The translations under genes were made by a program, and so were the position numbers. Of a stretch of DNA of 36,342 nucleotides, positions 16,726-25,804 are shown piece after piece. Position 1 is the first letter of the stretch, and every line of letters starts with the position of its first letter. Below the pieces are notes generated by a model that worked only from the letters and a program-made list of their open reading frames with translations, searched no databases and had not been told where the DNA came from. This stretch comes from Gracilaria domingensis (taxonomy: Eukaryota > Rhodophyta > Florideophyceae > Gracilariales > Gracilariaceae), in assembly GCA_022539475.1 (NCBI GenBank), contig VCMS01000542.1, positions 1-36,342 of the forward strand, written 5' to 3'.

Positions 16726-17766
16726 AGTTTCGCGAGGCCTTCTGAGAAAGACGCCACCTCGGTGACGATTGCAGCCGGAAGACCGGAAGAGAAGGACGCG
16801 CCGTTACCACGGAAGGCTGAGGTGGAAGGCACCACTATGGTGAATCGCAAAGCCGGAAGTCCGGAGAAAGAAGAGTTAGTTCGAAAAAACCGTGCTGTTA
16901 CGGCAGACCCGACTTCGGGAGATTTTGGTGCAGCACCGAGTGCCAAAGCCGTCAAAAAGACGGAACCAACCACCAGTGTGGCGAACAGTCAAGCCACAGC
17001 AAGTGGGCAGCACTCAAGCACTGACGACGCGTGCACGTCGCGCCAAGTGTCGAGCTCCGTGGGAGATCCGCCTCCAACCGAGGATTACAGTGCGCAAGCC
17101 GGGCACGTGCCAGCCACAGACCTGGCGCCGCCTAAAAACGGTTCAAAAAATTCCGAATTTGAATCGGCTCTTGACAGCCATGCAAAGGCGCAGGTGTCGC
17201 AAACCGCAGCGCGCGGCGAACCGCCGCCACGGCACGTGCCAGAACACCACTCGCTGGCTCACCGCTCTGCGGACCGTTCACCGTCGCAACGGGAGATTGT
17301 GCCGGAACGCCGGAAGCTCGCTATTCGAGAAGACCGAAGCACGGTCACAGCCCAGCAGCATGGGGAGAAGAACCAGGAATCTGGAAGCATGGTGGTCAGG
17401 AAAGTACCATGGTCACGGAGACCAACGCCTGGCGTACAGGATGTACTGCCGTCAGGACGGAAGCCGATCACGAACGACGATGCCCACGACGGGAGAAGCG
17501 ACGACTACGCCTCGAAAGAGGATTCTTCAAGCAAGCCGCATACAGAGCGGAGTGTTCTCGATGAGGAATATGTCATTGACCGTCTGGTAAGTCACGGCTA
17601 CGCCCCTGACGGGGAACTACTGTATCGAGTCCGTTGGTACGGCTACGCCTCCTCAGAGGATACGCACGAGCCCATTGAGCACTTGCCTCGCTCGAAGGTC
17701 TTGCAGTACCACCGTCGCACACGGACACCGATACCGGCTACGCTGGACAAGGCCCAAGTGGGTTGA
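16726..17766 (+). CDS. Linker and chromodomain, intact open frame (B)
   Basis: One uninterrupted frame of 346 codons from the gap edge to TGA at 17764-17766. The linker (about 270 residues) is hydrophilic, rich in Ser, Glu, Lys, Pro and Arg, with no predicted fold. The chromodomain follows (YVIDRLVSHGYAPDGELLY, RVRWYGY, EPIEHLPRSK). Because the frame is open through the whole linker, the linker is most likely translated in a working element as a tail of pol, joining integrase to the chromodomain. The gene's 5' end is lost in the gap. Such a long linker is unusual: chromodomains normally follow the integrase core closely. Confidence 0.75.
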   Translation, partial: SFARPSEKDATSVTIAAGRPEEKDAPLPRKAEVEGTTMVNRKAGSPEKEELVRKNRAVTADPTSGDFGAAPSAKAVKKTEPTTSVANSQATASGQHSSTDDACTSRQVSSSVGDPPPTEDYSAQAGHVPATDLAPPKNGSKNSEFESALDSHAKAQVSQTAARGEPPPRHVPEHHSLAHRSADRSPSQREIVPERRKLAIREDRSTVTAQQHGEKNQESGSMVVRKVPWSRRPTPGVQDVLPSGRKPITNDDAHDGRSDDYASKEDSSSKPHTERSVLDEEYVIDRLVSHGYAPDGELLYRVRWYGYASSEDTHEPIEHLPRSKVLQYHRRTRTPIPATLDKAQVG

Positions 17767-18185
17767 CCACCCACGTTCCTATTGAGCGCAGCCGTCTCGG
17801 ACGGAATATGCCGCCTCATGCGGACAGTATTGCATTACGCAAGAATATGCCGCGTCAAGCGGGTGCAACTAAGTTAACTTGAGATCACTCAGCCGCCTCA
17901 GGCGGACCAGGCCGCTCTAAGCGGACAGCTTTTTGCTGAACAAACATGCCGCGAAATGCGGAAGCCACTTACAGTGGAGAGAAGATAAAGAAGAAAGAAG
18001 CCTAAGAAGAAGGAGAAGAAGCCAGGACACTGGAAGGAAGACTAAGAAGTTTTATCGCTACAGCCGCTTGTGCGGAAAAGTTACCCCTCTCTTGTGGGCC
18101 ATTCGCAACAGCCTCAAACGAGGTATTGCCCACTGAGAAGGGGAGAGCAAGACGAAGAGTTTGAGCCAAGCCAGCACGGCTGGAG
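17759..18185 (+). repeat. Array of miniature hairpins after the chromodomain (B)
   Basis: CCGTCTCGGACGG, CCGCCTCATGCGG, TTGCATTACGCAA, CCGCGTCAAGCGG, CCGCCTCAGGCGG, CCGCTCTAAGCGG, CAGCTTTTTGCTG, CCGCGAAATGCGG, CCACTTACAGTGG, CCGCTTGTGCGG, CCTCAAACGAGG and AGCCAGCACGGCT in succession. It fills the interval between the convergent chromodomain and antisense genes. Confidence 0.75.
18133..18146 (+). other. Internal polypurine tract before the accessory gene (B)
   Basis: CTGAGAAGGGGAGA, an exact copy of this element's terminal tract at 20106-20119. Confidence 0.6.
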
Positions 18186-18227
18186 AAGTTTACCTCTAAC
18201 TATTGAGTCGCCCCTCATCATCGGGGT

Positions 18228-20067
18228 CTATCGCGGACTACCGTAGCCGTCGGGGATCGCGAGCCGGGAATTACGCGCCGGACGGTCCAGCACCTGGGGT
18301 GCCCCACTACCGGGAGCCCCGGAGAAGCGCTGTGCCGCTATTGCTTGCAACTCCGACTCGTCGGTCACCGTATCGGGAACGGCCACTCCCACGCCTCGAA
18401 GGAAGTCGCGAATGACCGCCGCTCGCGGAGTGAGAGAAGAACTGCCGCCCACGGCGGATGCTACATCCTGAGCCCACGGGCCGGTCGGAGCGGGAGCCGC
18501 TACAGCGGGTGGGTCAACGATCACGACTTCGTCGTCATCTCCCGTAGCGTCGGGCTCCGAGGCAACCCCACTGGGCTCCCCTCATCCATGGGACTTCCTC
18601 CCTCTGCAGGGTCATCACCGTCATCGTCGACGTATACGAACCCACGCGGGTGCCCTTCCGGGATATATCGCTCCTCTCGGCGGCGACCAGCCGCCTCAGC
18701 GGGGCCAATTACCTCCCAAATCCATGGGTCAAAGTATACGAAGTCGCCGGCGTTGACGTTCCGTCCGGGAGAACGGTCCGACTGCCGACGGACTCCGTCG
18801 GAAACCTGACTAGCAGGCACCTCATTCCAGTCAATCTGGTCAATGACGTCCACCAACGCGGTGGCTTCGCGCGCATTGCGGACCGAGCCGAGCACTTCGG
18901 AGAGATCCAACGCTCGGATCGCTTGCCGGATGAGTTCCGGATGAACCAAACTCGGTACGAATCATATGCCTCGATGAGGAGGAAAGCCGCAACGCGGACG
19001 GTCCATTCTGTTGCCAGGATGCTCCACAGGCCGCGAGGCGGATCGTTCATGAAGTACGAGCCTATGTAAGTTAGGCAGGGCGGTAGCTCTACGTGACACC
19101 CTCGTGGGACTTCGACCGCAGGCCAGAATGACGGCAGCGGCAGGTATCGCCCAGTATGGGAGTGACGCGCAATGCGTTCCACCTCCGTGCACTGGTACGG
19201 CACCAGTACCCCGAAGCGGGAACGCCATTTCCTCTCGAATCGGAGGCCTTCATGAAATTGAGACCGTCCAGGACGGCGAAGGAACCGGAACTCGGCGCGA
19301 AGGATCGGCCGCGCCCACAGGATCAACTCCTGCTGCGGCTGAACGGTATCCGAATATCGGTCAATTTCGTCCAACGCGTTGGCTAGGTGGTCGCCGTAGC
19401 CGACCTCGCCGAAAGTTCGGTAACGTGCCACATCGTACTGGTACTGTGCCGGCACCGGATGTTCGTTCGGAGCTCGGAAGTGTCGCGCGTACCCAATGCG
19501 GGCCATCTCATTGCGAGCGAATTGTCTCGTCTCGTTTCGACCTACAAACAGGCAGCTCGGTATAACCGCAACGCGGGCGATCCAGTCCCATGAACGGGTA
19601 ACGTCAGCAGGAAGCCCACCAGGGAGTTGACCGTCGACAGCGTACGAGTCGACGAGCTCTGTATCCCGAACGGCTTCGGCGTCAAACCAGGGAGCCTGGG
19701 CAAAAAGGAAACTGTGCCGGTGCGGATCCCGGATGCGTAAGGCGCCTGCGGTAGGCCATCCACCCAGCGTAGCTGGCATCTCGGCGTTGAACCAATCCCA
19801 CACGGGCGCGGGACCAGCCTGAGCTGGAGCGTGATCTTGTCCGGAAGAACCCGGCTGGGAGGCAGCCGCCGACTGCGGGAGAGGTACAGACCGGAACGGC
19901 GGGTTCGACACTTGCATGCGTGCCGTCGAGGACGGAGGGCCGTTCGGTGCGTTGGACATCGCGGAAGGGCTCGAGATGACGAGGTTCGCTACTGACACCG
20001 GAGGTGTTGGTGGCTCCGAACAGTTCTCGGCAGACCCGTCTTGGGAGACTTCCTTATATCCCTCCAT
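18228..20067 (-). pseudogene. Antisense accessory gene of the A/B family (two frameshifts)
   Basis: Begins at ATG 20067, 52 bp from the 3' LTR, and runs toward pol to a stop at 18228-18230, about 610 codons. The frame 20067-18709 carries most of it; a one-base loss near 18945 moves it to the frame 18949-18521, and another near 18570 (C run, one C fewer than in A) to 18524-18228. A Ser/Pro/Ala-rich N-terminus (about 100 residues) precedes a conserved core with QAPWFDAEAV, GQLPGGLP, RYRTFGEVGYGDHLA, RPILRAEFRFLRRP, RFERKWRSRFG, VEVPRGC, ELPPCLTYIGS and RVAAFLLIEAYDSYRVW, then SDRSPGR, DFVYFDPW and a C-terminal helix. No signal peptide, transmembrane segment or known catalytic motif is evident. 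The protein is homologous to the antisense gene of elements C and D. Function unknown. Confidence 0.82.
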
Positions 20068-20105
20068 CGCGAGGCGTATCGAGCCGACGGAGTCGGTGTC
20101 TCAGC

Positions 20106-20119
20106 CTGAGAAGGGGAGA
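20106..20119 (+). other. Terminal polypurine tract (B)
   Basis: CTGAGAAGGGGAGA directly before the LTR start TGTAGAGC. Confidence 0.85.
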
Positions 20120-20973
20120 TGTAGAGCAAAACGCCCTTTGTGGGGATGCACCGAGGTGCTTTTCATAGTTTGTTGATCCGTTACCGGCTCGACACCTCAG
20201 GTTATGAGAGGCTACTGGGGTAGTGCCCCTATTTTGGGGTATGCCTAGGAAGGGTAGTATTTCTGCACACGTGTGCCAAGTTGGCCCGATCGCGCGGGCC
20301 CGTGGCAAGCATGCCACGGGGGCACACCTGTAGTGTATTGGCCGGCAGCGCCGGATAGTTAGATATTTTAATTGATATTTTCAAGTGCCGTATATAAGTG
20401 GCGGCACTTGCCGCCACTGTACGGGAAGTAAACCTCAACGAGGCCTTTGGCTCTGATCTTCTTGCCGCTTGCGCACGGTCACCAGCCCCATCCTGGGGAA
20501 TACCGCCGCAATTCCGGGCTGATCAACCAACCTCCGTCCCTGAGGAGTACTAATCCGTCGTCACGGCACTTTTCTTATCTATTTTATTGTTTTCATTTCC
20601 GTCTTACGGCTTTCGCTACTCTGCCCTACATTGTAGGTTTGTTTATTTGTCTCGGGAGTTTTCCCGCTTATCGCGAGTCAGTGCTCCGCAGTGCGGCTCG
20701 TTTGTTGATCTTTTGTCGTCCCATACCGTTGGGCTGGATACCCCCACTCGCTGTGGCTCGCCGGAACCATCCGGATACCTACGCCGATTCTACCCCTTCT
20801 ACCTCCGACTGCACGCCCAGATCGGGGCCACCCGGATTTACACCCGGCTCGTGTTGGCCCTATCGGAGGGTTCTGCCGCTCGACTGCCCTTCACAGGGAG
20901 CAGGGCCTGAACACCCTGAGGTGCTCGTCCGCGACGCGGTTTGTTGTTTTCCCGTCGAGGGTTTTGCACCACA
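20120..20973 (+). repeat. 3' LTR of element B
   Basis: 854 bp, TGTAGAGC to CACCACA, near-identical to 6937-7794. TATATAAG at 20391-20398 with the 9-bp palindrome follows the same pattern. Flanking DNA starts at 20974. Confidence 0.92.
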
Positions 20974-22020
20974 GTGTGCAGTTGAGGACTGGAATGTCAA
21001 TGGCTCAGGGTGTACCACCTAATAATGCTATGGGTCCGAATTCAGTTCTGAATGTAGCTCCCAATGGAAACCCCTCAAACCCTGCCATTAACCGTATAAT
21101 CGGAGAAACTCCAGCTACTTCGGGTTCACAGATTTATAGTTCTCTTCTTAATACACGGAATATGATTAACATAGCTGCAGCTTTTGGGTTCTATACAGCC
21201 AGGTCTGTCTCTAGCGGCTCCTCGAACTATTGCCGCAGAATCCCAGACTTCAACAAGAGTGACTGGACCGGAGCCACGTGCCCATGACAAAGACACAACC
21301 ACTGGAAATGTTTTAGACAATGGAAGCAATGTTGTAGCCGGAGTGCTCACAGCAATCTCCCAGGTAAAACGGTATGGAGCCGAATGCTGTTGATATGATC
21401 GGGCTTAAGGCAACAAGCTTCCGGGGGGTGCGGTAGGAGTCGGAGGTTTTGCTAATAGAGTCGGTATGAACGTCATGGGCGGAAAAGATCAGGCTTTGTC
21501 AACCAATACGGTCGGACACCAGGCTGGATATGTTCCAACTCCGATTGGCGCTGTTCCTCCGACGACGCCTCCAGCGACGAGCGAGAGACGTTTGTGGATG
21601 GGAACAATATGCGTGTGGGGCAAAGCTGCGACACATAAAGTACACTGTGTTGCTATATCAGGAACGATGAAAGGACAACCACCATCTAAGATACCCGCAC
21701 TTGGTCCAAACGATTAGATTGCAATCATGACAAGATGCGAACCTTGGATCTGCCTGAACTGTCAGGGGCCCAGTGGTATGCTCGTTTCGTACTTGTTGAT
21801 GAGACTGGCAGAGAATTTGCCAACAGTAGAGTGACAAATGATCTTGTTAAGGTGATGCTTCAAAGTAAACTGGGGTTTAGGATTCGATGCAGAGAGCAGA
21901 AGGAATTCCTGGTTCGTTGCTGCTGTTCAGAAAGAGACTGGGTGCAGACCTACTGAGAATTCTCAAACCGAACACCGTACTGACGTTATAATGATGATGG
22001 ACAACATCGCTCGAAAGCAG
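20974..22020 (+). pseudogene. Decayed unidentified gene beside the B LTR
   Basis: Plus-strand protein-like pieces follow one another with frame breaks: 20994-21190 (Asn/Pro-rich, with PPNNAMGPNSVLNVAPNG and SGSQIYSSLLNTRN), 21184-21390 (SLAAPRTIAAES, NVLDNGSNVVAGVLTAI, then two stops), 21424-21717 (VGGFANRVGMNVMGG, YVPTPIGAVPPTTPPATS) and 21735-21956 (LPELSGAQWYARFVLVDETG), with a last shift near 21912 giving a tail ending DNIARKQ at about 22020. Codon use and composition differ from the retroelements. I do not recognise the family. Splicing could explain some breaks but I see no convincing introns. The 5' end is cut by the LTR. Confidence 0.45.
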
Positions 22021-23653
22021 TAATCTAGAAACTGCCACACGTCATCATCCAGTTAGTGTATGTCCATTACATAGTTCGCACTCTAACAATTGGAATTGAA
22101 TTGTAAAGTTTTCTCAGTGTTGTAGATAACTAACAAGAGCTCTTTCTCCAAGTGAGGTCACCAAGTTTCTAAATCACAAACTGACTTTTTACTGATCAAG
22201 ATGTGTAGCTGTTTCATTCTCAGTACAAGAGAGCTACCGTTGTGCTGAGCTCGTTGCTAAGGGCAACTCGTTTCAGTGTATTGTGACACCATATCCCAGA
22301 GGAGCTGAAAGGTTTACATGAATTCACAGGGAACGAAAGCTTGATAACTACAATCACATGAACAGGATACGGAGGCACGTTCTATTCTCAGGTCTCCGCG
22401 TAAATGGCTGTACAAACTTCGTTCAATGCTCTGCGTCGTATACATGGATATCGGGCTAAGTATATGTTGCCCACTACGACATCAATAATTCTCCGACCTA
22501 TAACAAAAGCGCACGCGAGGTTACCGTCATATTGAGTGGCACTTTATGTACTGAGCAATGGATTTGGATATCTGGACAAGTCTGAACCATCTGAGACGCG
22601 AGCAACAGTTCCTCGATGGTGGTGCGCACCTGAAGCTTTCCAGCTACAACGAGGGCAGAGATTGATTGGCGCAAAAGAGAAGTTGAGTATTTCTGCGACT
22701 TACCAATCAGAAGAGGATGAAAGATTTGCCATAACAAAGCCAGCAGCCTGGCTGAAATGAGTAAGCGAGAGGTATGAAATAGATGTAGAAAACCAAGGAC
22801 TAAGTCAGATATAAAACTCCTGTCCAAAGCAGTGGAAACTGTGTGACCATTGGCACTACCGGAAGCAGAGATGGTAGCAGTGTCGGATGTAGTCTTCGAA
22901 CTCTTGCCGTCACAGTTGCTCGTCTTGCACTTTTCGAAAAGCCAACTATTGGTAATGCGTTGGTGTGAGAGGCGGACCACGACTGGTCACAAGAGACCCG
23001 GGAGAGGAACGCTAACTCCGCGACGCATGAAACATAAAGCTGAGATATCTGAAAGCAAGAGTACCCACCGATGCCACACTCTCAGCTCCTCTTGTTGAGA
23101 TTTGCCGCTTCATGATCCAAAACATGTATTCCCGAAGTACAAAATCGAGGTGGAGCTGCAGGCAGTGCGAATTAACCGGGAAGTGTGGACGTGTCGCCCA
23201 GCGGAATTTCCAAGACCGAGTGGCAGCACTAGAGTAAAACACGCGCTTTATACCGCACAAGCATCATGATGATCATCATCTCTCTCTCTCTCTCTCACCG
23301 TCGACGATGTGAACGTCTGCAACTAGGCTGCTCCCAGCTTGGGAGTCCAAAGAATGCAATGGTGGGCAAAGTCATACTCGCAGTCCAATTGTTTGCAGTG
23401 GCTCATCCGACAACGTGAAATGAGGTCTCCTTCGCCTCAATCTGCCTTCAACCCCCCTCCTCCTCGAATTGAATGTTGCCAGACATCCTCTCTGTCATAG
23501 GTCCCACTCTCGGTTGCAGCCGCTATCCCCGACAATCACATCGTCATTGGGCATAGTCTCCTCACCATCTTGAAAAAACTTTGCCGCCAGTATCATCGCA
23601 TCTATCGCGCAAGAATAGTCATAGTTCCTCGCCTGTCCGTCCTTGACCACAAG
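22021..23653. other. Flanking DNA without a confident gene
   Basis: Opposed ORFs overlap here: plus 22536-22760, with a plausible-looking stretch around RWWCAPEAFQLQRGQRLI, and minus 22980-22498 (160 codons). Neither has a recognisable domain. The plus pieces could be a further decayed continuation of the pseudogene upstream. There is no RNA gene or element sequence that I can recognise. Confidence 0.4.
23279..23296. repeat. (TC)n microsatellite
   Basis: Nine TC units, preceded by a CATCATGATGATCATCA stretch from about 23262. Confidence 0.9.
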
Positions 23654-24112
23654 TCACTTCCATTGTAGAAACGTCACGAGGCACATAATAATGGTAATTA
23701 TCGTAGCCACTCCAGCGGTGAATAAGAACAGAGGTACTGAAACCTCCGTTTCGTGAACTTCCCTATCCAGTACTTCAAGCGGTTTGTTTTTAACTACGCT
23801 CAATAATGACATTGCGATGGTGAAAATCAATGTGACAAAGTCCAGCAGAGATGTGAGACATGCTCTTTCTTTCGACGTTATACCGTAGTCCGCAAGACAT
23901 GAAAGCCGACTGGTTGTGAGGCCTAGGGATTGTGCGCTGTTATGTAGATCCTTTAGGTTGTGTGTACGTATGTACATTTGTAGAGCAAAACCAAAACATT
24001 TCCAAAGGTGACTACATACAGTCCACTCACGAGGTTTGAGTGTGCCGAGATTATCATCGCATCTTGCACTACGTTTCAGCACTAAGAGGATAAATTCGAT
24101 ATTCCGTCTGGC
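23654..24112 (-). CDS. Unidentified membrane protein, C-terminal exon
   Basis: Open on the minus strand from a stop at about 24110 to the stop codon at 23654-23656, roughly 150 residues. Two hydrophobic segments are clear, DFVTLIFTIAMSLLSVV and, near the end, LFLFTAGVATIITIIMCLV, followed by only a few residues (QWK), so the C-terminus is membrane-anchored. There is no ATG at the start. The preceding minus-strand sequence is pyrimidine-rich and ends AACTAG, which would suit an intron acceptor, so this is probably a last exon. The topology recalls peroxisomal PEX11-type proteins, but I cannot support that assignment. It lies downstream of, and on the same strand as, the gene fragment at 24387-24751, and may belong to it. 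Confidence 0.5.
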   Translation of the reverse strand, partial: ARRNIEFILLVLKRSARCDDNLGTLKPREWTVCSHLWKCFGFALQMYIRTHNLKDLHNSAQSLGLTTSRLSCLADYGITSKERACLTSLLDFVTLIFTIAMSLLSVVKNKPLEVLDREVHETEVSVPLFLFTAGVATIITIIMCLVTFLQWK

Positions 24113-24386
24113 CTAGTTGTTTGAGTGCTAACAAAACTGGTTGAAAAAGAGATTCTGAAAAGTGAAACGCTTTCATTGGTACCACTTGCGAACCAATACC
24201 CCGCAAACCAGTTTGAACACGCGATTGTGCGAGTGGCTCATAAGTTAGCTATATCTCCCGACTGCCAGCAACCTCGGTAGCCAAAACAGAGCCCACCTTG
24301 GTTCTATCGCCCAAGTCACCTTTTGCAGACACAGACCCCAAAGTTTTGTCACTAATACACTGCTAAACGGTTCTCTAGACACAAAT

Positions 24387-24751
24387 TCAAAGCATCTGAA
24401 TTGCTTCAGAGGTAGAGACGAAACCAGACTCCCAGTTCTCGAGCTCATCCAATTCTAGCTCCTCGCCGAAGTCGTCAGACATACCATAAGAGATGCTCTC
24501 GTCGTCCAAAAACCTCGAGTACATCCGCCCACTTGTTTCTGCTTCACCCGTTTCCGGGTCCATCGTTTGGCGTACATTACCAAACCTTAGCTCCGTGTAC
24601 CCCTCCATATCGAGCTTCTTCACAGTTTTGTTTCGAGTCCGAAATAGAGACTCATTGAACGCACAGAAGATTAGCTTAGCCACTTTCTTTGGTTGCAAAC
24701 GGTTGCGTGCTGGTGTTCTCACTCGACCCTGAAAACTAAAACTGCGCTCAA
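24387..24751 (-). pseudogene. 3' part of an unidentified gene cut by the element C LTR
   Basis: About 120 C-terminal codons remain on the minus strand, starting at the LTR boundary. A basic segment (VRTPARNRLQPKKVAK) is followed by LDMEGYTELRFGNVRQTMD and a strongly acidic tail (DDFGEELELDELENWE) ending EAIQML. No family is recognised. The upstream part of the gene would lie on the far side of the nested insertions, outside the window. The frame is continuous with an LTR ATG at 25112, making a 241-codon chimeric ORF. Confidence 0.55.
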
Positions 24752-25725
24752 TGTGGGGCAAACTCGGAAGAGTGAAACCCACCAGACTGTCCGAAGGTCC
24801 GCTCTCGTGAGAGATGGCAGACCAGTGACAGAGCCCTCTGTACCACCGTAACTCGGTTGTAAGGCCGAAGTGGCAACTGGCTATACCTACAGAGGTGCTA
24901 GGCCACGTGGTGAGGAAACGATGAGAAACTCCAGAGATGGGGTGGTATCGGCAACGATGAAACACGACCAACGACAGGTGTAGTCCCGAGAGGGAAAGCA
25001 ACAGAAAACAACAACCAAACAACACCCACACGCGACGGGTAGGGCCTCCTCGGCACTGTGCCCGGAGCGGGGCGAGATCCTCCAACGGTAATGCACGGGT
25101 TTCCGTAAACACGGCAAAACTCTATACAGAGTCGGATCACTTCGTAATCTAGTCCTATACCTCCTCGGTACGACCCTCAGGTCCCGACATCAACGACAGA
25201 TGTTCCTCAAAGGTACCGAGAGGGTAGGACCACCGTAACCAGACGTGGCTATACTCGCGAGAGTGATAACCCACGTAGGCGGTTGGCGCCAGAGCCTCAC
25301 TCGTGTAGAGTCCACTCAGGAGAGCGCTACTCGACAAAGAGTTCACTTAGAAGTGCTCGGGTTGACTTTACAAAGGTGCTCGCGACGACGAGGTCGAGCT
25401 CACCTAAGTAGGTCTAAACTAACTATGTACATGTGGTGCACACCCGCAGGGGTCCGTACACGTGGCTAGCCCAGTGTCAGGCACCTCAGGTGCACTACCT
25501 ATTGTCCCGTAATATGCACACACACGGTGGTGTAGTACACGCGTCCACCTAGCGGTATTGGCCAGCAATGGCAACCCTGATTACAGGTAACTGTGGGAAA
25601 GCCATTCCAAAAGTAACCGCCAAAATTGGGTCCAACTCATAACTCTTCGAGTGCATCCTCGTATCACTCCCCTGAGTATATGAGGCGCATCATCCTGATA
25701 ACCACGCAAAATGCGTTGCTCTACA
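24752..25725 (-). repeat. 3' LTR of element C
   Basis: 974 bp. On the minus strand it begins TGTAGAGCAACGC and ends GCCCCACA. It matches 33511-34484 with only a handful of substitutions. Its first 10 bases and last 5 resemble those of the A/B LTRs; the rest is unrelated at DNA level. Confidence 0.92.
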
Positions 25726-25726
25726 T

Positions 25727-25740
25727 CTCCCCCTCCTTAG
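25727..25740 (-). other. Terminal polypurine tract (C)
   Basis: On the minus strand, CTAAGGAGGGGGAG followed by A and the LTR. The same 14-mer occurs twice more inside pol of this element. Confidence 0.85.
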
Positions 25741-25804
25741 AGCCGAGAACGACTTCGAGGCTGAAGTTTTGTGCGAAACGCAAGTACGTAAATACGTCAC
25801 AATC

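Larger units (their letters stand above)
16725..20973 (+). mobile_element. Element B: 3' part of a Ty3/gypsy chromovirus
   Basis: Linker, chromodomain, hairpin array, internal PPT, antisense accessory gene, terminal PPT and 3' LTR. Its linker is nearly identical to L and different from A. Its accessory gene is nearly identical to A and absent from L. Confidence 0.88.

Noticed and set aside
6937..20973. One complete 14-kb element from the LTR at 6937 to the LTR at 20973
   Set aside because: The interval contains a gap and a repeated linker-chromodomain-accessory segment, and the flanking bases do not match as a target duplication.
22498..22980. 160-codon minus-strand ORF
   Set aside because: No domain, unremarkable Ser/Leu-rich composition, overlaps an equally plausible plus-strand piece.
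23654..24112. PEX11 assignment for the membrane protein
   Set aside because: Only topology and size suggest it. No diagnostic motif is visible.
25155..25346. Short ORFs inside the C and D LTRs (63-80 codons)
   Set aside because: Duplicated only because the LTRs are duplicated. No conservation in the A/B LTRs.
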